From Postechiella sp039985655 (lineage in GTDB: Bacteria; Bacteroidota; Bacteroidia; Flavobacteriales; Flavobacteriaceae), in contig JBDWSF010000040.1 of assembly GCA_039985655.1 (NCBI GenBank), positions 62,001 to 126,000 of the forward strand: a stretch of 64,000 bases of DNA. The letters are read 5' to 3'. The translations under genes were made by a program, and so were the position numbers. Each line of letters begins with the position of its first letter. Position 1 is the stretch's first letter. The notes under the pieces were generated by a model, which saw only the letters and a list, made by a program, of their open reading frames with translations, was not told the DNA's origin and searched no databases. Shown piece by piece: positions 35,450 to 43,392 of this stretch.

Positions 35450-37144
35450 ATGAATATGAAAAAAGTAGTAGCATTCAAGGTTATGATAATTTTAGCACTT
35501 TCTGTTGTAACAGTAAGTTGTAAAAAATCTTCAAGTTCTAAAAACAGTTCAAGAGCTACAGGCTGGAACATCAACGATAGAGAAGGTGGTTTTCAGTATA
35601 ACACAGATTTTGAAGAACAAGAAACTTCACCAGGGCTAGTCTTTGTTGAAGGGGGTACATTTACAAAAGGAAAAGTACAAGATGATGTTATGCACGATTG
35701 GAATAATACGCCAACGCAGCAACATGTACAATCTTTTTACATGGATGAGACTGAGGTTACAAACATGATGTATCTTGAATATTTAGATTGGATTAAAAGA
35801 GTATACCCGCCAGCTGATGAAAATTTCAGAGCTATTTACCAAGGTGCATTACCGGATACCTTAGTATGGAGAAACCGTTTAGGTTTTAACGAAATAATGA
35901 CAGAAAATTATTTACGCCACCCAGGTTATGGTGAATATCCTGTTGTTGGTGTTAGTTGGATACAAGCTGTCGAATTTGCAAATTGGAGATCTGATCGTGT
36001 AAATGAATATAATTTAGAACAAGCTGGATATTTAAAACGTGATGCTAAAACAATTGATGTATCTTCAGATTCTAACTTTAACACAGACACTTATATTAAT
36101 GCACCTACATTAACTTATGGAGGTAACGAAGAGGTTATTAATGCTGAAGGTCGAGGAAGAAGAAATGTACAAGTTGACATAGACGGTAATGAAACTAATA
36201 TTTATGCTACTCGGGAAACAGGTATTATTACTCCAAAATACAGACTCCCAACTGAAACTGAATGGGAATATGCTGCATTAGGTTTAAGCGAATTAAGAAG
36301 TTATAACTTATACCGAGGACGTAAAAAATATCCTTGGGATGGTCAATATACACGTTCTTCAAAACGTAAAATTCGTGGAGACCAAATGGCTAATTTTAAA
36401 CAAGGTAAAGGTGATTATGGTGGAATTGCTGGATGGAGTGATGATGGAGCGGACATAACAAATGCAGTTAAATCTTACGATCCCAACGATTTCGGATTAT
36501 ATGATATGGCAGGAAATGTTGCCGAATGGGTAGCCGATGTATACAGACCTATTATTGATGATGAATTTAACGATTTTAACTACTATCGTGGAAATGTTTA
36601 TACTAAAAACGCGATTAACGAAGATGGCAGTGTTAAAGTTGTAACCGGTGATGATATTGTGTATGACACTTTATCTAACGGTAAAGTTATTGCTAGGAAT
36701 TTACCTGGAGAAATTTTACAAGTTCCTGTTGATGAAAACGAAACGTACTTAAGAACCAATTTTGATAAGAGTAACGCCATAAACTTTAGAGATGGAGATA
36801 AGCGTTCTTCTCGTAATTTCGAAAGCTTCGGTGATGAAGAAGACATTGATGGAGAACAAGTAAGTGATACAGGTAAGATGTATAATTCACCTAAACACCG
36901 TATTTCAAGGGATTCTTTAGGTAATATTGTTAGAGAATACGATAAAGCCGATAGTAGAACATCTTTAATTAACGATGAAGTTAGAGTTTACAAAGGGGGT
37001 TCTTGGAAAGACAGAGAGTATTGGTTAGACCCAGCTCAGAGACGTTACTTCCCACAAGATATGGCTACAGATTATATTGGCTTTAGATGTGCGATGTCTA
37101 GAGTAGGATCTAAAAGTCAAGCAAAAAACAAATCTAAGAACTAA
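35450..37144 (+). CDS. gldJ: Gliding-motility/type IX secretion lipoprotein GldJ
   Basis: An outer-membrane lipoprotein needed for gliding and for stability of the type IX motor/secretion ring. It contains a formylglycine-generating-enzyme-like (SUMF1) fold without expected enzymatic activity: GLVFVEGGTFTKGKVQDD, FYMDETEVTNMMYLEYLDW, YPVVGVSWIQAVEFANWRS, RLPTETEWEYAA and the closing YIGFRCAMSR. The lipobox is VTVSC, with Cys24 counting from the ATG at 35450; the ATG at 35456 is nearly as good a start. An in-frame upstream TTG at 35414 would add a polar stretch before the signal and is less likely. Divergent from porU and followed by a terminator and murF. Confidence 0.94.
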   Translation: MNMKKVVAFKVMIILALSVVTVSCKKSSSSKNSSRATGWNINDREGGFQYNTDFEEQETSPGLVFVEGGTFTKGKVQDDVMHDWNNTPTQQHVQSFYMDETEVTNMMYLEYLDWIKRVYPPADENFRAIYQGALPDTLVWRNRLGFNEIMTENYLRHPGYGEYPVVGVSWIQAVEFANWRSDRVNEYNLEQAGYLKRDAKTIDVSSDSNFNTDTYINAPTLTYGGNEEVINAEGRGRRNVQVDIDGNETNIYATRETGIITPKYRLPTETEWEYAALGLSELRSYNLYRGRKKYPWDGQYTRSSKRKIRGDQMANFKQGKGDYGGIAGWSDDGADITNAVKSYDPNDFGLYDMAGNVAEWVADVYRPIIDDEFNDFNYYRGNVYTKNAINEDGSVKVVTGDDIVYDTLSNGKVIARNLPGEILQVPVDENETYLRTNFDKSNAINFRDGDKRSSRNFESFGDEEDIDGEQVSDTGKMYNSPKHRISRDSLGNIVREYDKADSRTSLINDEVRVYKGGSWKDREYWLDPAQRRYFPQDMATDYIGFRCAMSRVGSKSQAKNKSKN

Positions 37145-37167
37145 CTTTAGTTCTTCTTAAATAAATT

Positions 37168-37200
37168 AAAAAGTCCTAGCAATTTGTTAGGACTTTTTTT
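37168..37200 (+). terminator. Terminator between gldJ and murF
   Basis: Arms aaaaagtccta (37168-37178) and its complement (37188-37198) form an 11-bp stem with a 9-nt loop, then T to 37200. It ends only 26 nt before the murF start codon. Confidence 0.85.
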
Positions 37201-37226
37201 ATACTTTTATTTCAAAATTCAACTAT

Positions 37227-38513
37227 TTGAAAACAGAACAAATACACGGCTTATTCTTAAAATGTAAAGCTGTATGTACCGATACCAGAACACTAGAAAA
37301 AGATGCTATTTTTTTCGCACTTAAAGGCGATAATTTTAACGGAAACACATATGCTGAAAAAGCTATTGAGCTCGGAGCTAAATATGTCATTATTGATGAT
37401 GAAGCATATTATATATCATCACAAACCATATTAGTTAATAATGTTTTAAAAACACTTCAAAGATTAGCGTCTTTTCATCGTTCATATCTAGGTGTTCCTA
37501 TAATTGCGCTAACAGGCAGCAATGGAAAAACAACAACCAAAGAGTTAATGAATACGGTATTAGCTCAAAAATATAATACGACAGCAACTGTTGGCAATCT
37601 AAACAACCACATTGGTGTTCCACTTACTTTATTATCGATGGATAGTACCACCGAAATTGGTATTATTGAAATGGGTGCAAATCATTTAAAAGAAATAGCT
37701 TTTTTATGTGCTATTGCTAAACCAGATTACGGCTATATCACCAACTTTGGCAAAGCCCATTTAGAAGGTTTTGGCAGCGTTGAAGGCGTTATAAAAGGTA
37801 AATCGGAAATGTATGATTATTTAATTTCTGAAGAGAAATCTATTCTTGTAAATGCTAATGATTCCATTCAAATTAAAAAAACAGAAAAGGGTAAAATATT
37901 TACATTTGGCAACACGACTACAAAAAGCCATGTAGCTATAGATTTTGTTGAAGCACAACCTTTTGTCAAATGTTCATATAACAACATAGAAATTCAAAGT
38001 CAGTTAATTGGCGATTACAACTTTAACAATATAGCTGCAGCTATTGCTATTGGTAATTACTTTAAAGTAGACGATAACGCCATAAAAACGGCAATTGAGA
38101 GTTATACACCAACAAACAACAGATCTCAAATCATACAAAAAGGTAACACTAAAATTATTTTAGATGCTTATAATGCTAATCCAACGAGTATGAAAGCTGC
38201 TTTGTCTAACTTAAAGAATCAAGAGGGTTATAAAACAGCCATATTAGGAGATATGTTCGAACTTGGAAAACAATCAAGCAAAGAACATCAAGCTATTGTT
38301 GATTATGCAAATATGTTAAATATAGAAGAGATTATTCTAATTGGAGAGTATTTCTACAAATCAGAAATTAGCTCTAAAAAAACATCTAAACACAAAACAT
38401 TTGAAGATTTTGAAACTAATTTTAACATATCGAATACAGAAGAATCGACTCTATTAATTAAAGGCTCTAGAGGTATGGCATTAGAACGTATTCTTAAATT
38501 AATGACTCCTTAA
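37227..38513 (+). CDS. murF: UDP-N-acetylmuramoyl-tripeptide--D-alanyl-D-alanine ligase
   Basis: Adds D-Ala-D-Ala to UDP-MurNAc-tripeptide, the last cytoplasmic step of the peptidoglycan precursor. The 428-residue protein has the Mur ligase P-loop ALTGSNGKTTTKELMNTVL, the magnesium-site segment NLNNHIGVPLTLLS...EMGANH, and the C-domain LDAYNANPTSMKAAL. The start is TTG at 37227: the family's conserved N terminus (...CTDTR) follows at the right distance and no ATG lies in between. A weak -7 box (TACTTTTA, 37202-37209) lies just after the gldJ terminator, so the leader would be very short. Confidence 0.95.
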   Translation: MKTEQIHGLFLKCKAVCTDTRTLEKDAIFFALKGDNFNGNTYAEKAIELGAKYVIIDDEAYYISSQTILVNNVLKTLQRLASFHRSYLGVPIIALTGSNGKTTTKELMNTVLAQKYNTTATVGNLNNHIGVPLTLLSMDSTTEIGIIEMGANHLKEIAFLCAIAKPDYGYITNFGKAHLEGFGSVEGVIKGKSEMYDYLISEEKSILVNANDSIQIKKTEKGKIFTFGNTTTKSHVAIDFVEAQPFVKCSYNNIEIQSQLIGDYNFNNIAAAIAIGNYFKVDDNAIKTAIESYTPTNNRSQIIQKGNTKIILDAYNANPTSMKAALSNLKNQEGYKTAILGDMFELGKQSSKEHQAIVDYANMLNIEEIILIGEYFYKSEISSKKTSKHKTFEDFETNFNISNTEESTLLIKGSRGMALERILKLMTP

Positions 38514-38531
38514 CAAAAACTTTTACACCTA

Positions 38532-38846
38532 TTAATCTTTTATTATTTGAGTTTTTAATTCGCTTAATAACGACTCTATCTTATCAATAATTTGCTCATT
38601 ATTTAAGATAACTTTATAAGATTCTGAGTGTTCTTCTACACTATCACTAACATCATCTCTTAATAACCAATTAAGATCTGCTTCGGGGAATTCCTGTATG
38701 ATTTTAACTAAAAACTCAATAGATACTTTTTTACCATTTACATATTGAGAGAGTTGAGAATAATTCATGTCAAATTTCTCAGCTAAATCACTTAACTTAA
38801 TGTACTTCGTTTTTATTAATAACCTTAGTTTATCCTCAAACTTCAT
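38532..38846 (-). CDS. Small XRE-type helix-turn-helix regulator
   Basis: A 104-residue protein with an N-terminal Cro/C1-type helix-turn-helix at about residues 5-62 (LIKTKYIKLSDLAEKFDMNYSQLSQYVNGKK) and a C-terminal helix (~80-104) that could dimerise. It has no protease or sensor domain, so it is shorter than phage C1 repressors. It is divergent from two small unknown genes, with a 17-bp inverted repeat between them that is a likely operator. The layout resembles the control region of a small mobile or stress module. Confidence 0.85.
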   Translation of the reverse strand: MKFEDKLRLLIKTKYIKLSDLAEKFDMNYSQLSQYVNGKKVSIEFLVKIIQEFPEADLNWLLRDDVSDSVEEHSESYKVILNNEQIIDKIESLLSELKTQIIKD

Positions 38847-38866
38847 AATTTAGAATAATTATAAAT

Positions 38867-38918
38867 TATACAAATAATTAAATTGCTTCTATTTTATTTA
38901 ATTATTTGTATATATTTG
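38867..38918 (+). promoter_or_regulatory. Divergent operator palindrome and -7 box
   Basis: Perfect inverted repeats, 38867-38883 and 38896-38912 (17-bp arms, TACAAATAATTAAAT core), surround a 12-bp spacer. TATATTTG at 38911-38918 matches TAnnTTTG and overlaps the right arm, so a protein bound to the palindrome would block the plus-strand promoter of the 38950 gene. The XRE protein encoded at 38532-38846 is the natural candidate. Confidence 0.65.
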
Positions 38919-38949
38919 TGTGTAATTTCACTCGATAACAATTCAAGTT

Positions 38950-39231
38950 ATGACAAATTTAAACAAATTATATACATTATATGACGTTCGTAAACAGAAA
39001 GAACAAGAAGTTTTAAAAGATTTACTGGTCAATCATCTTCCAAAAGAATATACATCTAGAGTTATATCTAAACTTCTCAATGATGACATAAAAGTAGACT
39101 CACAAACTGTTAGAAACACAAAAAGCGGAATCAGTAAAAATATTATTGTATTTAATGCTATTATAGAAGTAGCCAAAATGTATAAAACGATTTCTAATCG
39201 TTTAAAAAACAATCTTAAAAAAATTGAATAA
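38950..39231 (+). CDS. Small hypothetical protein under the XRE operator
   Basis: A 93-residue, mostly helical, basic protein, with no signal peptide or membrane segment. I do not recognise a family. It contains a charged coil (VRKQKEQEVLKDLLVNHLP) and a middle region (DIKVDSQTVRNTKSGISKN). It starts 39 nt after the good -7 box and is followed after 29 nt by a second small gene on the same strand. The shared promoter with overlapping palindrome suggests control by the divergent XRE protein. Confidence 0.6.
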   Translation: MTNLNKLYTLYDVRKQKEQEVLKDLLVNHLPKEYTSRVISKLLNDDIKVDSQTVRNTKSGISKNIIVFNAIIEVAKMYKTISNRLKNNLKKIE

Positions 39232-39260
39232 CATTCGTTTAAAACATTAATCATCTTAAA

Positions 39261-39491
39261 ATGGTCAAAAATAAATATCAAAAAAAAATAGAAGAAAGAT
39301 TCAAGGACATTTTTAATACTGAAAATCAAAATAAAGAAAACCAATATTCTGGATTAAATGGAATTATTACAGTAGTTAAAGAACCCATAGTTAAACATCA
39401 AATTATTCAATTAGCAAAACTTTGCGAAGAAGTCCCAAACAATATGGCTTTAAAATCTTCCGGAGGAGCCGTACATATAGAATTTTGGTAA
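39261..39491 (+). CDS. Small hypothetical protein
   Basis: A 76-residue soluble protein with no recognised family. It has a lysine/glutamate-rich N-terminal helix (YQKKIEERFKDIFNTE), then a more hydrophobic half (IIQLAKLCEEVPNNMALKSSGGAVHIEFW). It is the second gene after the XRE-controlled promoter, 29 nt behind the first. A phage, toxin-antitoxin or other accessory role is possible; nothing in the sequence decides. Confidence 0.5.
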   Translation: MVKNKYQKKIEERFKDIFNTENQNKENQYSGLNGIITVVKEPIVKHQIIQLAKLCEEVPNNMALKSSGGAVHIEFW

Positions 39492-39620
39492 TACTCATTC
39501 TCTATTGAAATGACCTATAAATAGTCGTTAATAAAAATTTTATTAAAACTTAATATCCTAAGATCAATTTTTTAATAGCCAGGGATTAATTGCCTTACTC
39601 AGAGGCGTCAAGTGCTGAAT

Positions 39621-39663
39621 GTATCAAGCCTAGACTGTTAATAGCACAGTTTAGGTTAGATAC
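39621..39663. other. Stable hairpin, possible structured RNA
   Basis: A 10-bp stem, cctagactgt (39629-39638) with acagtttagg (39646-39655, one G-U), closed by a 7-nt loop. It is extended beyond a symmetric 3-nt internal loop by GTATC/GATAC (39621-39625 with 39659-39663). The surrounding 39575-39670 is richer in G+C than its flanks and holds no ORF. There is no T tail on the plus strand, so it is not a simple terminator. Confidence 0.4.
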
Positions 39664-39682
39664 TCGTTAGCTGTCATGCTAA

Positions 39683-39718
39683 AACAAAAAAACTCAACAT
39701 AAATATGTTGAGTTTTTT
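39683..39718. terminator. Bidirectional terminator, tRNA-Val side
   Basis: Arms actcaacat (39692-39700) and atgttgagt (39705-39713) form a 9-bp stem with A and T runs on both sides, so it can act on both strands. It lies just beyond the tRNA-Val 3' end. Confidence 0.8.
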
Positions 39719-39725
39719 ATTTCTG

Positions 39726-39800
39726 TGGGCGACAAGGGATTCGAACCCCTGACCCCTTGGGTGTAAACCAAGTGCTCTGAACCAACTGAGCTAGTCGCCC
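39726..39800 (-). tRNA. tRNA-Val (anticodon TAC)
   Basis: Minus-strand acceptor GGGCGAC/GTCGCCC, D arm TAGCTCAGTTGGTTCAGAGC, anticodon loop TTTACAC with anticodon TAC, and T arm CAGGGGTTCGAATCCCTTG give a full cloverleaf. CCA is not encoded. Confidence 0.97.
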
Positions 39801-39816
39801 TAATTATTAGGAGGTG

Positions 39817-39845
39817 CAAATATACACTAGTTTTTAAGTTTGCAA
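39817..39845 (-). promoter_or_regulatory. Promoter of tRNA-Val
   Basis: Minus-strand TTG (39843-39845), an 18-nt spacer, TATATTTG (39817-39824), then the tRNA 16 nt downstream. Same architecture and spacing as the tRNA-Asp promoter. Confidence 0.8.
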
Positions 39846-39864
39846 AAGCTTTTTTGAAAAAATT

Positions 39865-41082
39865 TTAAATTATTTCTGCAACTACGAATGTACTACCTCC
39901 AACGAATATAAAGTCGTTAGAATTTGACTGTTTTCTCGCCTCATTATATGCTTCATTTACAGAATCATAAGCGTCTCCTTTTAATCCGTATGTACCAAAA
40001 GCCTCTTTCAGAAGATGCACATCCAATCCTCTAGAAATTTCTGGTTTACAAAAATAATACTTGGCATCTTTAGGTAATAAGTCTACAATGGACTCTAAAT
40101 CTTTATCATTTACCACTCCAAACACAATATGTAGTGTTTCAAAAACTTCTTTTTGTAATTGATCCATCACATATATTAACCCTTCTCTATTATGCCCCGT
40201 ATCACAAACCGTTTTCGGGTTTTCGTTTAAAACTTGCCAACGACCTAACAATCCTGTATTTGTTACAACATGTTGCAGGCCATTTTTTAAATGGGTCTCC
40301 GTTATGTTATACCCTTTTTGTTGAAGGATATTAATAGTCTGAGTAACTGCTTTAATATTCTTAGATTGATAACTCCCTTTTAAATCAGATTCATAAACAT
40401 CCGTAATGGATTTATCTGCAAATACAATTTCAGAATTATTCTTTTCAGCTAATGTTTTAAAAATTGGTGCTGTTTCCTTTTGAGTTTCACCAATAACAAC
40501 TGGAATATTTGGTTTTATAATGCCGCCCTTTTCAAAAGCAATAGTTTCGAGCGTGTTTCCTAAAAACTGCGTGTGATCGATTCCTATATTGGTAATTACA
40601 GAAACTTCGGGTGTAATAACATTTGTAGAATCTAAACGTCCGCCTAACCCAACTTCTATAATAGCAATATCAACTTTTTGTTTTGAAAAATATTCGAAAG
40701 CCATGCCAACTGTCATCTCAAAAAATGACAAGTAATTAGCCTCAAAAAATGTCTTATTTTGCTTTATAAATCCGATAACGAATTGTTTACTAATTTCCTC
40801 GCCATCAATCTTAATCCGTTCTCTAAAGTCTTTTAAATGCGGTGACGTATACAATCCTACTTTATATCCTGCGTCTTGCAGCACTGATGCTAACATATGA
40901 CTCGAAGAACCTTTTCCGTTAGTACCCGCCACATGTACAGATTTAAAATGGCGTTCTGGAAAGTTTAAATATTCGGTAAGTTTTAATGTATTTGATAAAT
41001 CGGCTTTGTAAGCTGCTTTACCCTGTCTTTGATACATTGGGAGTTGAGAAAACATCCAATTAAGTGTATCTTGATATGTCAT
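39865..41082 (-). CDS. folC: Folylpolyglutamate synthase / dihydrofolate synthase
   Basis: An ATP-dependent ligase that makes dihydrofolate from dihydropteroate plus glutamate and lengthens the polyglutamate tail of folates. The 405-residue protein has the Mur-ligase-type P-loop VAGTNGKGSSSHMLASVL, followed by the FolC-specific GLYTSPHLKDFRERI and the magnesium/ATP segment EVGLGGRLDSTNVI, with NIGIDHTQFLGNT. It starts directly after the tonB gene (stop and start adjacent), so it is the last gene of exbB-exbD-tonB-folC. Confidence 0.95.
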   Translation of the reverse strand: MTYQDTLNWMFSQLPMYQRQGKAAYKADLSNTLKLTEYLNFPERHFKSVHVAGTNGKGSSSHMLASVLQDAGYKVGLYTSPHLKDFRERIKIDGEEISKQFVIGFIKQNKTFFEANYLSFFEMTVGMAFEYFSKQKVDIAIIEVGLGGRLDSTNVITPEVSVITNIGIDHTQFLGNTLETIAFEKGGIIKPNIPVVIGETQKETAPIFKTLAEKNNSEIVFADKSITDVYESDLKGSYQSKNIKAVTQTINILQQKGYNITETHLKNGLQHVVTNTGLLGRWQVLNENPKTVCDTGHNREGLIYVMDQLQKEVFETLHIVFGVVNDKDLESIVDLLPKDAKYYFCKPEISRGLDVHLLKEAFGTYGLKGDAYDSVNEAYNEARKQSNSNDFIFVGGSTFVVAEII

Positions 41083-41931
41083 TTATTGGCTTAAACTAAA
41101 ATTAATTACAACATGGCCAATTTGTCGTGTAGGTGCTTTAGAATCAGCAGGGAATTTAAAAGACATTGCTGTCTTTTTAGCAGGCTCTAAAAGACACTGT
41201 GCTTTATTAGTCGTTCCTTTAATTCCGGGTTCGGCGTCTACTACGTTTCCATTCCTGTCTACAACTATCTTAACTACTACTCGACCTTCTTCATTACAAC
41301 CATGTTTATAAACCATCTTTGAAGGATTACCTCTTCCACCTAAACCATATCCTATACCTCCTTTACCTGGCCCTTTTCCTCCAAAATAACTTGGTGCATA
41401 TGGATCTCCGTCTAGCTGCCCTTTGTCTCCTGCTTTATTATCGTTGCCTTCGCTTCCTGTTTCTGTTCCTTCAGATTTACTAACACCACCTATTAAAGCG
41501 TCTAATTTCTTTTTCTTTTCTTCTTGTTCACGTTTTTCTTTAGCAATCCTGTCGGCTTCAGCCTTTGCTTTAGCATCTGCAATAGATTTTGCTTTTGCTT
41601 CTGCTGCTTTTTGTTTTTTAATAGCAATAGCTTCTAAATTCTCGGCTGTTAACACTTCTTCTTTAGCTTCGGCGGCCTGTGTTGGCTCTGCTTCCGATGC
41701 TTCTGGCTGCGGCGGTTCTTCAACAACACGAGGTTCAGATTTTACAAGCTTTTTAGGTTGTACATTGCCTTTACCAAAATCGGTTGTTCCAAAGTTAACA
41801 GCAATACCATATTCTTCTGGCGGATCCATATAAGGTGCTCCAACAACAAACAATAGCAACAAAATAATAACCGAAATTAATGCGGTTATTTTTGCTGAAT
41901 CTTTTTCGTGTTTTGTTTCGAAGTATTTCAT
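41083..41931 (-). CDS. tonB: TonB-family energy transducer
   Basis: Links the inner-membrane ExbB-ExbD motor to outer-membrane receptors such as SusC. Of 282 residues, one membrane helix spans about 15-35 (ALISVIILLLLFVVGAPYM), then a Pro/Glu/Ala-rich stretch and a long Ala-Lys-Glu helix (about 100-145), a glycine-rich linker (GGKGPGKGGIGYGLGGRG) and a C-terminal TonB domain (about 205-282, GRVVVKIVVDRNGNVVDAEPG). Encoded with ExbD and ExbB upstream. The coiled linker also recalls TolA, but the C-terminal domain is of TonB type. Confidence 0.87.
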   Translation of the reverse strand: MKYFETKHEKDSAKITALISVIILLLLFVVGAPYMDPPEEYGIAVNFGTTDFGKGNVQPKKLVKSEPRVVEEPPQPEASEAEPTQAAEAKEEVLTAENLEAIAIKKQKAAEAKAKSIADAKAKAEADRIAKEKREQEEKKKKLDALIGGVSKSEGTETGSEGNDNKAGDKGQLDGDPYAPSYFGGKGPGKGGIGYGLGGRGNPSKMVYKHGCNEEGRVVVKIVVDRNGNVVDAEPGIKGTTNKAQCLLEPAKKTAMSFKFPADSKAPTRQIGHVVINFSLSQ

Positions 41932-41988
41932 TGTGTTTATATTTTCAATGCGATTCTTATTAAAAAATCACTTGAAATGATAAATAAA

Positions 41989-42381
41989 TTAATTTGGCTT
42001 TACCGCTAATATCACTTTAAACTTATTTCTATTCGCGATATCCATAACCTTTACCACATTTTCTACAGGCACCGATTTTTCGGCTCTTAAAACTATGGTT
42101 GGCTTTTCTTGTGACGACAATGCCGCAAGTAATTCATTTTCAAGAACACTTACACCAACTCGTTTTTGATCTATATAATAGGTTAAATCTTTTTTTATAC
42201 TCACTGCTACTGATTTTTTATTTTCAGTTTTTCCACTTGCTTTAGGTAACAAAATATCTATCGCATTTGTAGTTACCAATGTAGAAGCTATCATAAAAAA
42301 TATAAGAAGCAGGAATACAATATCGGTCATTGACGACATATTGAATTCTGGTGTAACCTTATTTCTTCCTCTAAAATTCAT
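41989..42381 (-). CDS. exbD: ExbD/TolR-family biopolymer transport protein
   Basis: Proton-channel partner of ExbB. The 130-residue protein has a single membrane helix at about residues 17-40, with the conserved Asp in SSMTDIVFLLLIFFM that carries protons, followed by a periplasmic domain (IVLRAEKSVPVENVVKVMD). It begins 2 nt after exbB and is followed by tonB after 57 nt. Confidence 0.93.
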   Translation of the reverse strand: MNFRGRNKVTPEFNMSSMTDIVFLLLIFFMIASTLVTTNAIDILLPKASGKTENKKSVAVSIKKDLTYYIDQKRVGVSVLENELLAALSSQEKPTIVLRAEKSVPVENVVKVMDIANRNKFKVILAVKPN

Positions 42382-42383
42382 AT

Positions 42384-43085
42384 TTATGTTGGCTCGTTTA
42401 AATGATCTAAAAACTCTAATGAATTCGCTTCCATTTGATACACCACCTTATCTGTTCGCACTACTAAATGATTGTATGTTATATAGGCTATAATACCAAC
42501 GATTAAACCTGCAACGGTTGTTGTCATTGCTGTATATAAACCACTTGCTAGAACATCCATTTGTATGGAACCCCCAGCATTAGCGAGTTCGAATATGGCT
42601 AATATCATTCCAACAACTGTACCAAGAAACCCAATCATAGGTGCCGCCCCTGAAATGGTTGCTAATACACTCACGTTTTTTTCTAAACCGTAAATTTCTA
42701 AACGTCCTGCATTTTCTATCGCTGTATTAATATCTGCTAATGGTTTCCCTATTCTAGAAATACCTTTACCTATTAATCTAGATACTGGTGAATTTACTTG
42801 AGCACACAACATTTGCGCCGAATCAATTTTACCATTACTCACATGATCTTTAATTTGATTCATGAAATTAGCATCTACTTTTGATGCTGCTTTAATAGCA
42901 AAGAGACGTTCGAAATAAATATAAATGGCGACAACGAGTAAAAGAAAAAGTATCGCTATAATAACTTGTCCTGCAAAACCACCACTACTAATTAGTTCTA
43001 TTATAGAGAGTGTTTTCTCAACAGATTCGCCATCTGTCAAAACCTCTGTTCCTTCTTGAGCATTCTGTAATACTGTGCTTAACAT
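42384..43085 (-). CDS. exbB: MotA/TolQ/ExbB proton-channel protein
   Basis: Inner-membrane motor subunit of the TonB system. The 233-residue protein has three membrane helices, at about 38-60 (AIIAILFLLLVVAIYIY region), 135-165 and 178-205. The signature is ISGAAPMIGFLGTVVGMILAIFELA followed by YTAMTTTVAGLIVGIIAY, which line the proton path. First gene of exbB-exbD-tonB-folC. Confidence 0.94.
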   Translation of the reverse strand: MLSTVLQNAQEGTEVLTDGESVEKTLSIIELISSGGFAGQVIIAILFLLLVVAIYIYFERLFAIKAASKVDANFMNQIKDHVSNGKIDSAQMLCAQVNSPVSRLIGKGISRIGKPLADINTAIENAGRLEIYGLEKNVSVLATISGAAPMIGFLGTVVGMILAIFELANAGGSIQMDVLASGLYTAMTTTVAGLIVGIIAYITYNHLVVRTDKVVYQMEANSLEFLDHLNEPT

Positions 43086-43392
43086 ATGATTAAATTTCTT
43101 TAATTGGTATAACGTTCTATTTTTTGTTTAAGTATATAACACCAATTCTGCATTGAAAAGACTGCAATAAAACGCCTTTTTTCCCTTTCTACATCAACAT
43201 AAAAAGAAATCATAACTAAGGCTATGCTTTATTTTTCTATTTCCTATAAAGAAAAAAATCATCATTTTCTTTTACAGTAATTTCAAAACAGAATTTAAAT
43301 AAACCATTTGCCTCGTTGTTTTACTATAAAACAATTAGACAAATGGTATGTTCTTTATTCTTCCGCGGAAGCGAAAAAATTATTTATTTCAA
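43086..43392. other. Intergenic region with a 14-bp CCGCGG-centred palindrome
   Basis: A 307-nt AT-rich gap with no ORF or clear promoter. It contains CTTCCGCGGAAGCG at 43360-43373. The same 14-mer, on the opposite strand, is found inside uxaC at 4-17, and a 12-base part recurs inside the acyl-CoA dehydrogenase gene at 48137-48148. Confidence 0.55.
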
